Source: Clostridia bacterium
GTDB taxonomy: Bacteria; Bacillota; Clostridia; Oscillospirales; Acutalibacteraceae
Direction of reading: 5' to 3'
NCBI GenBank assembly: GCA_017407995.1
Contig: JAFQVM010000030.1
Location: 175,509-239,508 of the forward strand
DNA length: 64,000 nucleotides
Position numbers and translations under genes: made by a program. This document shows, piece after piece, positions 6,800-14,345 of this stretch (position 1 is its first letter; each line of letters opens with the position of its first letter). The notes below the pieces were generated by a model that saw only the letters and a list, made by a program, of their open reading frames with translations, was not told where the DNA came from and ran no database searches.

Positions 6800-7561
6800 A
6801 TGATAGACAACTCATATAACAAGAAAAACTTTTTTAAATCCAAAGGCCTTTATATCGCAATAGCTCTGTGCATAGTCGCCGCAGGAGCAGGAGTCTGGGG
6901 TGCTGTCAGCGGAGGAATGAACCTCAATGACGCAAACACAGACACCACCGCTGAAAGCTCAACTATAAACTGGAACATCAGCTATAACGAGCCCGCAACA
7001 GCAAATGAAACCGAGGCTAACAATCCCATAAAGAATGTTCCCGACACCAGAAACAACACCACGCAACCCGCTGAACAGACAACCAAAGAGGATAAAAATA
7101 CTCCCTACACCGGATACTATGCCCTGCCCATGGGAACTAACATCACAAAAGATTACAGCGCCGGAGAGATGGTAAAAAACACAACCACAAATGATTGGCG
7201 TGTACACTCCGGAATAGATTTCGGCGGTTCAAAGGGCAATGATGTACTTGCAATTCAGGACGGTACAGTAAAGAAAGTATATAAAGACTCTCTTTGGGGT
7301 AACGTTGTTGAAATAGACCACGGCAAAAGCCTGACAGCAAAATACTGCGGCTTGGCAGACAGCGCTCTGCCGACAGTCGGTGCAAAAATAAAGCAATTCG
7401 ACCACATTGGAACTCTCGGCGACATTCCCGTCGAAGCCGCAGACGGCGACCATCTTCACCTTGAAATAACGGTAGGCGGAAAAATCGTTGACCCGCTTGA
7501 AGCGATGAATAAACTCGGCGGCTCCGAAGCCGCTACCGAACAGACAACAAAAGCACAGTAA
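6800..7561 (+). CDS. M23 family metallopeptidase, SpoIIQ-like membrane protein
   Basis: A 253-residue protein with a short cytoplasmic N-terminus, one membrane segment (about 16-36), a Thr/Asn/Glu-rich linker (about 40-100) and an extracytoplasmic M23 (LytM) domain. The zinc-site motifs HSGIDFG and DHLHLEI are both present, so endopeptidase activity is plausible. Domain layout and size fit SpoIIQ, the forespore half of the SpoIIQ-SpoIIIAH channel. Clostridial SpoIIQ keeps the metal ligands that the Bacillus protein has partly lost. Longer in-frame readings exist upstream, but only this ATG has a GAGG ribosome binding site at five bases, and the membrane segment then lies near the terminus. 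It could instead be a vegetative cell-wall peptidase. Confidence 0.8.
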   Translation: MIDNSYNKKNFFKSKGLYIAIALCIVAAGAGVWGAVSGGMNLNDANTDTTAESSTINWNISYNEPATANETEANNPIKNVPDTRNNTTQPAEQTTKEDKNTPYTGYYALPMGTNITKDYSAGEMVKNTTTNDWRVHSGIDFGGSKGNDVLAIQDGTVKKVYKDSLWGNVVEIDHGKSLTAKYCGLADSALPTVGAKIKQFDHIGTLGDIPVEAADGDHLHLEITVGGKIVDPLEAMNKLGGSEAATEQTTKAQ

Positions 7562-7566
7562 AATAT

Positions 7567-7635
7567 ACAGGTGTAAAGAACAGTATGAGTAAATGCCACA
7601 CCACACTCATACAAAAAATCTTTACACCTGTTTTT
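7567..7635 (+). terminator. long-stem intrinsic terminator after the M23 gene
   Basis: An outer 13-bp stem (7567-7579 with 7619-7631) encloses a second stem (AGTATGAGT near 7582-7590 with ACTCATAC near 7604-7611), then TTTTT. The two-tier hairpin is unusually large for a terminator. Confidence 0.75.
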
Positions 7636-7715
7636 CATTGCACAAAATAAAAAAACATGGTACTATAATTTTGCAAAGAGAATGATTGATATTAATTCTA
7701 ATCGGAGGTGCTCCC

Positions 7716-8870
7716 ATGGAAATACGGCTTATAAGCCAAGATGAAGCGGTTGACTTTCTAAAAGTTTCTTCAGCTTCGTTCATCTGGAATTTTGACCCCA
7801 AAGTCGATAATAAAATGAATGTTCCTGTAATGGCAGCCTTTCATGAAGGCAAGCTCATTGCAGGACTTGAAATGTTGGATTTTGAAAGCAATTACTGCGG
7901 CAATTATCTAAAAACCGTCGGAATAGGCGGCGTTTGCTCACTTCCCGAAAGCCGCAGAATGGGTGCAATCAAAGCAATTTTTGATAAAATCGGAAACACA
8001 GCACAGGAGAACGGTTGGGCAATGGGATTCCTTTTCCCCTTTTCCGTTTCCTATTACGAAAAGTTCGGTTACGCTTATATAAACCGCATGCTTTCCATAA
8101 CCGTCCCTTTTGAAAACATGAACCACATCCCACGCAACACAGATGTGATTCCTTATTCACCGGAGTATTTTGAGGAGCTGAGTGCCCTACACGCAAAATG
8201 TTCTCTTAAAGAAAATCTGTTAACACTTCGCAACGAAAGAAAATGTTTCTGCGAAACGCCCCTCGAAAAATGCGATTATACATATTTCCGCCGAAACACC
8301 GCAGGAGAGGCTGACGGATATGTCCGTTTCCTGGTTGACAGACCAAGCGGAAATTTAACCGTCACAGACCTCTATTTCCTCAGCCCTGAATCACTCTACG
8401 GTTTGATTGGCTTCCTGCGTAATTATGATGGTATTGTCAAGCGTATTATTGTTCAAAAGCAGTACCAGGGTTCGCCATTCGCCTGTATTGCTGACAGAAT
8501 TACAGGAGTAAAATATTCAGATGACGGTTGTGCCGCAGGCAGAATTTACGACATGAAAAAGATTCTCGAAAGCAACACCTATCCGGAACAATACGGCAAA
8601 TTCCGACTTTTAAGTCTTGATGACTTTGAGCAAAACTCGGGTATTTTTGAGGTGGAATATCAAAACGGCAAGGCTTGTATTACACGTAAAAGCAACGGAG
8701 ACTACGACATTGCGCTTACTCCTGCTGCCGCAGCGAGATTACTGCTTGCAGGAGAAGGACACACAGCCGAAACCGCAGCCTATATCAACGGCACTGAAAT
8801 CAAAGGCGATGCAAGAGACTTCTTTAAAACTTTCCCTCTCCGCCCCACACGCTTTACTGATGGTTTTTAA
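7716..8870 (+). CDS. GNAT family N-acetyltransferase, Eis-like
   Basis: A 384-residue cytoplasmic enzyme. The N-terminal GNAT domain has the acetyl-CoA loop in GIGGVCSLPESRRMGAIK (about 75-92). A second GNAT-like domain follows and then a C-terminal SCP2-like domain (about 290-380). This three-domain layout and length match the Eis family. In characterised Eis proteins the free C-terminal carboxylate (often Phe) acts in catalysis, and this protein also ends in Phe. Characterised members acetylate aminoglycosides or polyamines; the substrate here is unknown. The start is fixed by GGAGGTG six bases before the ATG, ten codons inside the longest reading frame. Confidence 0.85.
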   Translation: MEIRLISQDEAVDFLKVSSASFIWNFDPKVDNKMNVPVMAAFHEGKLIAGLEMLDFESNYCGNYLKTVGIGGVCSLPESRRMGAIKAIFDKIGNTAQENGWAMGFLFPFSVSYYEKFGYAYINRMLSITVPFENMNHIPRNTDVIPYSPEYFEELSALHAKCSLKENLLTLRNERKCFCETPLEKCDYTYFRRNTAGEADGYVRFLVDRPSGNLTVTDLYFLSPESLYGLIGFLRNYDGIVKRIIVQKQYQGSPFACIADRITGVKYSDDGCAAGRIYDMKKILESNTYPEQYGKFRLLSLDDFEQNSGIFEVEYQNGKACITRKSNGDYDIALTPAAAARLLLAGEGHTAETAAYINGTEIKGDARDFFKTFPLRPTRFTDGF

Positions 8871-8918
8871 ACTACGGTCTATCGAGTGGATGTCAGCTTT
8901 CCTACATCAATATAGCTA

Positions 8919-8960
8919 CAAAAAAAGAGCCTGACAAATTAATGTCAGGCTCAAATATTT
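8919..8960. terminator. bidirectional intrinsic terminator
   Basis: Perfect 10-bp stem GAGCCTGACA (8927-8936) with TGTCAGGCTC (8943-8952). It has seven A residues on the left (T7 for the minus strand) and a TATTTTTATT run on the right. It serves both the acetyltransferase and the convergent GrpB gene. Confidence 0.85.
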
Positions 8961-8969
8961 TTATTATAC

Positions 8970-9488
8970 CTATTCATCTAACCCGCATAACAAATACAGC
9001 TCAGCTATGCACGATGATTTGTGAGCAATATATTTATCTATATCGTCAGGATATAATCGGGCTGCTTCCTCCTTTATTTTGCTATATCTTTCAACCGCTT
9101 TAGTATTACTTCGAAGATAATCCCTAAAAACAATGTGACGGCGTAACTCGTCTGAGTTCTGCGGACATACATACAAATGATGTTTTTGCAAATGAGGCTT
9201 ATCATTATAGCAAAACGCTTCTCTGTCCTTAATCCCCAAGTCGCCTTCATGTTCATAGCCTATTGACTTTAACCTGTTGACAACTTCACTAAACACAGAA
9301 TAATCTTTAATAATTATGTCGATATCTATAATCGGTTTAGCTGATAACCCTTCTACAGCTGTGCTGCCAACGTGTTCAACATCAATAATTAAGTCTTTGA
9401 GTTCTTTTTCTATTTCCTGTTTGATATCTTCAAACTCAGTTTTCCATTTTGAATTATATGGTTCAACAATTACACGTTTTTTCTTCAT
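8970..9488 (-). CDS. GrpB (UPF0157) family protein, nucleotidyltransferase-fold
   Basis: 172 residues with the family signature VEHVGSTAVEGLSAKPIIDIDI (about 36-57), where Gly-Ser and the paired Asp residues follow the minimal nucleotidyltransferase pattern, and the C-terminal DIDKYIAHKSSCI motif. The biochemical role of GrpB proteins is not settled; some occur fused to dephospho-CoA kinase. The gene starts 18 bases after the mnmA stop and shares its terminator, so it is probably cotranscribed with mnmA. The ribosome binding site is GGAG. Confidence 0.8.
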   Translation of the reverse strand: MKKKRVIVEPYNSKWKTEFEDIKQEIEKELKDLIIDVEHVGSTAVEGLSAKPIIDIDIIIKDYSVFSEVVNRLKSIGYEHEGDLGIKDREAFCYNDKPHLQKHHLYVCPQNSDELRRHIVFRDYLRSNTKAVERYSKIKEEAARLYPDDIDKYIAHKSSCIAELYLLCGLDE

Positions 9489-9506
9489 GTTTCACTCCGC
9501 TTAATC

Positions 9507-10541
9507 CTATTTCAAGCCTATCCTTCCGCCGCCGAGCACTGTCTCACCGTCATAAAAGGCGGCAAACTGACCGGGTGTCACCGAGCGTTGTGGTTCATCA
9601 AACTTGACGAGCAGGTTGCCGTTTTCCGTCGGTGTAACCGTCGCCTGCGCAGCAGGCGCTCTGAATCGGATTTTCACCTGTGCTCTGAACTCCTCTTTCG
9701 GAAGTTCGCCCGAAATCCAATTTATACCCTCGGCACAAAAACCGTCCGAATACTGTGCTCCGCACTCGCCGAGCACCACACGGTTATTCTCCGCATCAAC
9801 ACGGGTGACAAACATAGGTTTGCCAAAAGCGCCGAGTCCTTTGCGCTGACCGACTGTGTAATTCATAATTCCCTTATGTCTGCCGATATTTTTACCCGCT
9901 GTATCAGCAAAATCGCCTTCACCCATATCACGAAGTCCGAGAGATGCGATAAAACTCGAATAATTATTATCGGGGATGAAGCAGACTTCCTGACTGTCTT
10001 TTTTGGCTGCAACGTGCAATCCGTATTTTTCAGCAAGGGTGCGTATCTCACTTTTCTCCATGCCATCAAGCGGAAACATTGCGTGTGAAAGCTGATGCTG
10101 CGATAACATACACAGAAAATAACTTTGGTCCTTTGCCGAGGCAGAGCGTTTAAGCAAGGTTTTGTCGTCTTTTCTCTCAAGCGAAGCATAGTGGCCCGTT
10201 GCAAGAAAATCTGCGCCGTTTTGCAAGGCGAAGTCAAGCATCGCCCCAAACTTTATATCTCTGTTACATACAACACAGGGGTTTGGAGTAGCACCATGCA
10301 GATACTCATTTGCAAAATAATCAATGACTTTTTCTTTGAACAGCTCACGTAAGTCGAGCACATGGAGCTTCACTCCTGCGCTATGTGCGGCACGCCGTGC
10401 ATCCTCAATATCTGCATCTGCAAGAGAGTCAGGTTTCAGCCTCAGCGTTACTCCCTCAACATTATATCCCCGCTCCTTTAACATGACTGCTGCAACGGAG
10501 CTGTCCACTCCTCCGCTCATTCCTACAAATACCGTCTGCAT
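9507..10541 (-). CDS. mnmA: MnmA, tRNA-specific 2-thiouridylase
   Basis: This enzyme thiolates U34 of tRNA-Lys, -Glu and -Gln with sulfur relayed from a cysteine desulfurase. The 344-residue sequence has the PP-loop GMSGGVDSS (7-15), the NPCVVCNRDIKFG motif with catalytic-type Cys92, and DSQEVCFIP with the persulfide-forming Cys187. The C-terminal beta-barrel ends normally. Length and motifs are typical and the protein looks intact. The ATG has a GGAGGTG ribosome binding site. Transcribed with the GrpB gene; no desulfurase gene is next to it. Confidence 0.95.
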   Translation of the reverse strand: MQTVFVGMSGGVDSSVAAVMLKERGYNVEGVTLRLKPDSLADADIEDARRAAHSAGVKLHVLDLRELFKEKVIDYFANEYLHGATPNPCVVCNRDIKFGAMLDFALQNGADFLATGHYASLERKDDKTLLKRSASAKDQSYFLCMLSQHQLSHAMFPLDGMEKSEIRTLAEKYGLHVAAKKDSQEVCFIPDNNYSSFIASLGLRDMGEGDFADTAGKNIGRHKGIMNYTVGQRKGLGAFGKPMFVTRVDAENNRVVLGECGAQYSDGFCAEGINWISGELPKEEFRAQVKIRFRAPAAQATVTPTENGNLLVKFDEPQRSVTPGQFAAFYDGETVLGGGRIGLK

Positions 10542-10637
10542 ACCGCACCTCCTCCAAAACTTAAGCTTATAAGCCTATTTTACCATATGTATATAAAAAT
10601 TTCACCTTTTTCTGCCAAAAATAAACCGCTTTTTTAC

Positions 10638-10666
10638 TTGCAGAATCAGAAAAAAAATAGTATAAT
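10638..10666 (+). promoter_or_regulatory. promoter of the PHP-domain gene
   Basis: TTGCAG (10638-10643), 17-base spacer, TATAAT (10661-10666). Transcription would begin near 10673, leaving an unusually long leader of about 170 bases. Confidence 0.7.
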
Positions 10667-10672
10667 AACATT

Positions 10673-10830
10673 ATATTGAGGGATTTTGCACTTCAAGCTT
10701 ATATGTGCGCAGCGCTGCGGTCGGTTCGTGATATGACACATTATGTCATTGCTCTTTCTCCGAACCGCTGTTCTGTGCTTTTTATGGAATCAACAGGATT
10801 TCGGCGCCAATACTTTGTTGAGCTATCCAA
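10673..10830 (+). ncRNA. structured leader RNA of the PHP-domain gene (candidate, family unknown)
   Basis: The long leader contains CGGTTCG (10722-10728) pairing with CGAACCG (10761-10767). These enclose the hairpin ATGACA-CATTA-TGTCAT (10733-10749). Outside them GCAC (10688-10691) can pair with GTGC (10775-10778), and GATT with AATC further out. The overall shape is a rod with internal loops. There is no terminator before the ribosome binding site. It may be a cis-regulatory leader or a 6S-like RNA read through into the gene. No known family was recognised. Confidence 0.35.
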
Positions 10831-10844
10831 GGGAGGATTTTATT

Positions 10845-11693
10845 TTGTCCGTCGATTTACACTGCCATACCAAGCTTTCAAACAGTTCAATGGGCATTGA
10901 TGACCTCATCGTCCTCGCAAAGAAAAGAGGGGTCGACACAATCGCCATAACCGACCATGACTGTCAGGCCGGCTCTGTAAGAGGTAAAATTATCGCCGCT
11001 CGCCGTGGTGTTACTGTCATCCCCGGCGTTGAGCTCTCTGCCATCGACGATAAAACCGGTCGCCAGGTACATATTCTGTGCTACCATTGCGACAGTCCGG
11101 AAAGAATTGAAGAGATTTGTCACAAAAACACCGCCGCTCGCAAAAAAGCCGGTCAATATATGATTCTTAAAACCGCTCAGCGTTATCCGATAACTGCGGA
11201 GCTTGTTATGAAGTGTGCTTCCGGCTCAACCGGAATATTTGAAGAGCATATTATGCACGCTCTCATAGAGTGCGGTCTCACTCAGAATATACACGGGGAG
11301 CTGTATGATGAGCTTTTCTCTCCTGACAGCCCCGACAATGTTATTGTTGAACCTAAGTTTTTACCTGTAAGTCAGGTTATCGAAGCTATACACGGAGCAG
11401 GCGGCATCGCTGTCCTTGCCCATCCGTATAAATACAACAGCGTTGAATCTTTAGACTACTATGTCTCGCTCGGCCTTGACGGAGTTGAAGTCTGGTGTCC
11501 GTCCAACTCACCTGAACAGCAGGAGTTTTTACTCAGCTATGCAAAAAAGAAAAAGCTCCTCACCATCGGCGGCTCTGACTTCTGCGGAATGTATAACAAC
11601 GGTGTCGTAAGCATCGGAGATTTCGCAACTCCCGACGAAAGTCTGAAAGCACTTAACGATTATAAGGCTGCGATGAAAAAGAAGTCACGCTGA
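10845..11693 (+). CDS. PHP-domain phosphoesterase (TrpH/YciV-like)
   Basis: A 282-residue metal-dependent phosphoesterase of the PHP family. DLHCHTKLSNSS supplies His6 and His8, ITDHD supplies Asp37 and His38, then GVELSA (Glu) and AHPYKY follow, and the C-terminal GGSDFCG provides the last ligand pair. Relatives hydrolyse 3',5'-nucleotide bisphosphates or short RNA from the 5' end. The start is taken at TTG with GGGAGG eight bases before it. A longer frame begins upstream at 10743 but runs through the structured leader and does not look like this family. The next gene follows after 23 bases, so the two are probably cotranscribed. Confidence 0.8.
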   Translation: MSVDLHCHTKLSNSSMGIDDLIVLAKKRGVDTIAITDHDCQAGSVRGKIIAARRGVTVIPGVELSAIDDKTGRQVHILCYHCDSPERIEEICHKNTAARKKAGQYMILKTAQRYPITAELVMKCASGSTGIFEEHIMHALIECGLTQNIHGELYDELFSPDSPDNVIVEPKFLPVSQVIEAIHGAGGIAVLAHPYKYNSVESLDYYVSLGLDGVEVWCPSNSPEQQEFLLSYAKKKKLLTIGGSDFCGMYNNGVVSIGDFATPDESLKALNDYKAAMKKKSR

Positions 11694-11716
11694 ATAAGTC
11701 TTAAAGGATGATTCCC

Positions 11717-12301
11717 ATGCCTTACAATGAAGATTGTGATATAAAATTATTTTATCCATCCGATGACAAAAACGGCAGTTCTGAAAAAGATATTCTTGCA
11801 ATTGCCGAAATTTTGGACAATCAGCGCAGCAACGGAAATCTCTTGCTTGCCCGCAAACTCGGTGAGCATCTTGCATCCATCAAACCCGAAAACGCCGGCG
11901 AACTCGACGGCATAGACCTTGAAAAAGAAGGTATTGATGTAGACAAGCTTCCGTCCGAAATCCTGTACGAAGTTCGTGTACTCATGATTTTCACCGCTCA
12001 AATCACTCTGCACTCTGTTCTTCCCTCTGTCCTTTCGACTGAGGCTGTCAACATAATGTATAACCAGATGAGGGACAAATCAGAGGCTTTCTATGACAAC
12101 GTGATGGATGGAACGTCGTTCTCATTCTACTATCTTGCAATAAGAAAAGGCGTTAACGTTGAAGAGGCTGTCGGCAAAAACTTTGCGATGCTCTGCGGTG
12201 ATGAGGATGAGGAAGACTTTATAGAGCTTGGCAAGAAAGTTTATATGCTGACAAACGGATATATACGAGAGCTTGTCAGAAACTACAACTTTAAACTTTA
12301 A
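11717..12301 (+). CDS. conserved-looking hypothetical protein, acidic and helical
   Basis: A 194-residue soluble protein that I do not recognise. It has no signal peptide or membrane segment. Composition is acidic and helix-rich. The middle (VRVLMIFTAQITLHSVLP, about 90-107) is hydrophobic, and the end (LGKKVYMLTNGYIRELV) is a likely amphipathic helix. It follows the PHP gene by 23 bases and ends at a terminator, so it belongs to that transcript. An ATG three codons upstream overlaps the AAAGG ribosome binding site, so the second ATG, nine bases past it, is chosen. Confidence 0.7.
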   Translation: MPYNEDCDIKLFYPSDDKNGSSEKDILAIAEILDNQRSNGNLLLARKLGEHLASIKPENAGELDGIDLEKEGIDVDKLPSEILYEVRVLMIFTAQITLHSVLPSVLSTEAVNIMYNQMRDKSEAFYDNVMDGTSFSFYYLAIRKGVNVEEAVGKNFAMLCGDEDEEDFIELGKKVYMLTNGYIRELVRNYNFKL

Positions 12302-12308
12302 AACTTTT

Positions 12309-12337
12309 ACCGCACAGCAAAGCTGTGCGGTATTTTG
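12309..12337 (+). terminator. intrinsic terminator after the PHP/hypothetical pair
   Basis: Stem ACCGCACAGC (12309-12318) with GCTGTGCGGT (12322-12331), three-base loop, followed by ATTTTGTT. Confidence 0.8.
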
Positions 12338-12455
12338 TTGCATAATGTTGAAAGTTTTTGAGATTAATCTTTCATTTATTTTTAAAATACACCGTATTAT
12401 ATTGATATATCTACACATCTTTTGAATTTTCAACCTTATAATCTTTCATTTTAAC

Positions 12456-12485
12456 TTGACCTTAATACATTTTTTGTGATATAAT
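12456..12485 (+). promoter_or_regulatory. promoter of the Re-citrate-synthase-like gene
   Basis: TTGACC (12456-12461), 18-base spacer, TATAAT (12480-12485), 36 bases before the start codon. Confidence 0.75.
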
Positions 12486-12521
12486 AAACATTAACATTTT
12501 AGAGACAGGAAAGGGTATTTT

Positions 12522-13919
12522 ATGCAAAACAGAGTTGTTCGAAGAAACGAAAACACCCATCTTTTAGAGCTTGAAGAACATATATATCAGCTTGTAGACA
12601 CGCCCACACCAAACGTGTTCAGAAACCTTTTCCCTTACAGCGAAGTTCCGAAAATAGCTTTTAATGACAGACTTGTCCCTCACAATATGCCCGAGGAAAT
12701 CTGGATAACAGACACCACTTTCCGTGACGGTCAGCAGTCACGTGAGCCTTACACGACAGAGCAAATCGTGACCATCTATGATTACCTGCACCAGCTCGGC
12801 GGTGAAAACGGAATTATTCGTCAGTGCGAGTTCTTCCTTTACAGCCAGAAGGACAGGGACGCTGTTTACAAATGTATGGAAAGGGGCTACAAGTTTCCTG
12901 AGATAACAAGCTGGATACGTGCAAGCAAAAAAGATTTTGAGCTCGTTAAAGAAATCGGACTTAAAGAGACCGGTATTCTTGTATCATGCTCCGATTATCA
13001 CATCTTCTACAAAATGAAAATGGACAGACGTCAGGCTATGGAACACTATATAAGTGTTGTGCGAGACTGTCTTGAAACAGGTATTGCTCCCCGCTGTCAT
13101 TTAGAAGATATCACTCGTGCTGACATCTACGGTTTTGTTATACCGTTCTGCCTTGAGCTGCAAAAGCTCGGCTGTGAATACGGCATACCTGTCAAAATCC
13201 GTGCGTGTGACACTATGGGCTATGGCGTAAACTTTGCAGGTTCAGTTATCCCACGCTCGGTTCAGGGTATTATATACGGTCTTGTTAACCATGCAGGTGT
13301 ACCGTCAGAACTTCTTGAATGGCACGGTCACAACGACTTCTACAAAGCAGTTTCAAACTCCACAACAGCGTGGTTATATGGCGCAAGTGCTGTCAACTGT
13401 TCGCTGTTCGGCATAGGCGAAAGGACCGGCAACACTCCGCTTGAAGCTATGATTTTCGAATATGCTCAGCTAAAAGGCTCACTCGACGGTATGCAGCCTC
13501 AGATTATAACCGAAATTGCTGACTACTATCAGCGTGAGATAGGATATACCGTCCCCGCCAACACCCCGTTTGTAGGAGAAAATTTCAACGTCACCCGTGC
13601 AGGCATACACGCCGACGGTCTGTTAAAAAACGAAGAAATCTATAACATTTTTGACACAGACAAAATTTTAAACAGACCTCCCCTTGTAGCTGTTTCCAAC
13701 ACATCGGGCCTTGCCGGAATTGCTCACTGGATAAACGCCTACTACTCACTTGACGGCGACAAGGCCGTTGACAAGAGCCATCCGGTTGTAGGCGCTGTCA
13801 AAGCAAAGGTTGATGCTGAGTATGACGCAGGACGTGTAACGGTTATAACCAACCATGAACTTTGCGGTATGATTGATGAAGCATGTAAGTTTCTCAACAT
13901 TAAACCTTTTGAAAAATAA
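12522..13919 (+). CDS. HMGL-like acyltransferase, probable (Re)-citrate synthase
   Basis: A 465-residue enzyme of the DRE-TIM (isopropylmalate synthase/homocitrate synthase) superfamily. ITDTTFRDGQQSR (62-74) carries the metal-binding Asp64 and catalytic Arg68, and HGHND (268-272) completes the metal site. The conserved stretches GGENGIIRQCEFFLYS, DITRADIYGFVIPF and GERTGNTPLEA match the clostridial (Re)-citrate synthase group, which condenses oxaloacetate and acetyl-CoA with Re-face stereochemistry in anaerobes without a classical citrate synthase. The C-terminal regulatory domain of isopropylmalate synthase is absent. Isopropylmalate or homocitrate synthase are the alternatives. It is a monocistronic gene with its own promoter and terminator; the glutamate pathway is its likely role. 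Confidence 0.8.
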   Translation: MQNRVVRRNENTHLLELEEHIYQLVDTPTPNVFRNLFPYSEVPKIAFNDRLVPHNMPEEIWITDTTFRDGQQSREPYTTEQIVTIYDYLHQLGGENGIIRQCEFFLYSQKDRDAVYKCMERGYKFPEITSWIRASKKDFELVKEIGLKETGILVSCSDYHIFYKMKMDRRQAMEHYISVVRDCLETGIAPRCHLEDITRADIYGFVIPFCLELQKLGCEYGIPVKIRACDTMGYGVNFAGSVIPRSVQGIIYGLVNHAGVPSELLEWHGHNDFYKAVSNSTTAWLYGASAVNCSLFGIGERTGNTPLEAMIFEYAQLKGSLDGMQPQIITEIADYYQREIGYTVPANTPFVGENFNVTRAGIHADGLLKNEEIYNIFDTDKILNRPPLVAVSNTSGLAGIAHWINAYYSLDGDKAVDKSHPVVGAVKAKVDAEYDAGRVTVITNHELCGMIDEACKFLNIKPFEK

Positions 13920-13925
13920 AACAAC

Positions 13926-13957
13926 AAAAAACGGCACGGAAATCCGTGCCGTTTTTC
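13926..13957. terminator. bidirectional intrinsic terminator
   Basis: Stem ACGGCACGGA (13931-13940) with TCCGTGCCGT (13943-13952), two-base loop plus fraying. It has T5 on the plus strand and T6 on the minus strand, and separates two convergent genes. Confidence 0.85.
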
Positions 13958-13979
13958 GTTTGCATAAATTTATATTCAA

Positions 13980-14243
13980 TTATGCCTCATTTTTTCTCTT
14001 CTCAAAGCAAGCACTGCAATAAACGGGCTTGTCCTCACGGGGCTTGAAGGGAACTTTTGCAACTCCACCGCAATCGTCGCAAACAGCTTCAAACATTGTG
14101 TTGTTTTTCTTGGCCTGGCGGCAAGCCTTGCAGCGCTGCGGCTCATTTACAAAGCCTTTTTCAGCATAGAACTCCTGCTCTCCGGCCGTGAAAACGAATT
14201 CCTGATTGCAGTCCTTGCAGATGAGAGTTTTGTCTTCGTACAT
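13980..14243 (-). CDS. zinc-ribbon domain protein, 87 aa
   Basis: A small protein with four CxxC pairs: CKDC (9-12), CKAC, CDDC and CSAC. They form two zinc knuckles: an N-terminal probable zinc-ribbon (ICKDCNQEFVFTAGEQEFY, a recognised small-protein family) and a C-terminal one related to CxxC-x-CxxC proteins of Clostridia. DNA, RNA or protein binding is possible; no function is established. The gene lies downstream of the sigma factor on the same strand, with the tRNA-like element between them. The ribosome binding site is GAGG. Confidence 0.8.
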   Translation of the reverse strand: MYEDKTLICKDCNQEFVFTAGEQEFYAEKGFVNEPQRCKACRQAKKNNTMFEAVCDDCGGVAKVPFKPREDKPVYCSACFEKRKNEA

Positions 14244-14272
14244 TTTAACTAACCTCGCTTGAATATATTTTT

Positions 14273-14343
14273 TGCCCTTGGGCGGAATCGCACCGCCATC
14301 TTTGTTTTACATTTACAACGCTCTGCTTTAAGCTACGTGGGCA
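14273..14343 (-). other. degenerate tRNA-like element (possible tRNA-Thr UGU pseudogene)
   Basis: On the minus strand the 71-base stretch aligns with a tRNA. TGCCC and GGGCA end-pair as an acceptor stem with two mismatches below. GTAGCTTAAAGCAGAGC resembles a D arm with a shortened loop lacking the GG pair. A weak anticodon stem (TTGT with ACAA) presents TGT but with A instead of U33. GGCGG-TGCGATT-CCGCC is a perfect T stem with an altered T loop. No CCA is encoded. It starts two bases after the sigma factor stop codon. Most likely a decayed tRNA; a retained tRNA-like structure in the mRNA is the alternative. Confidence 0.45.
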
Positions 14344-14345
14344 TA

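Noticed and set aside
10743-10844. Extended N-terminus of the PHP protein from an upstream ATG
   Set aside because: The extra residues run through the structured leader, are unlike the family and have no ribosome binding site.
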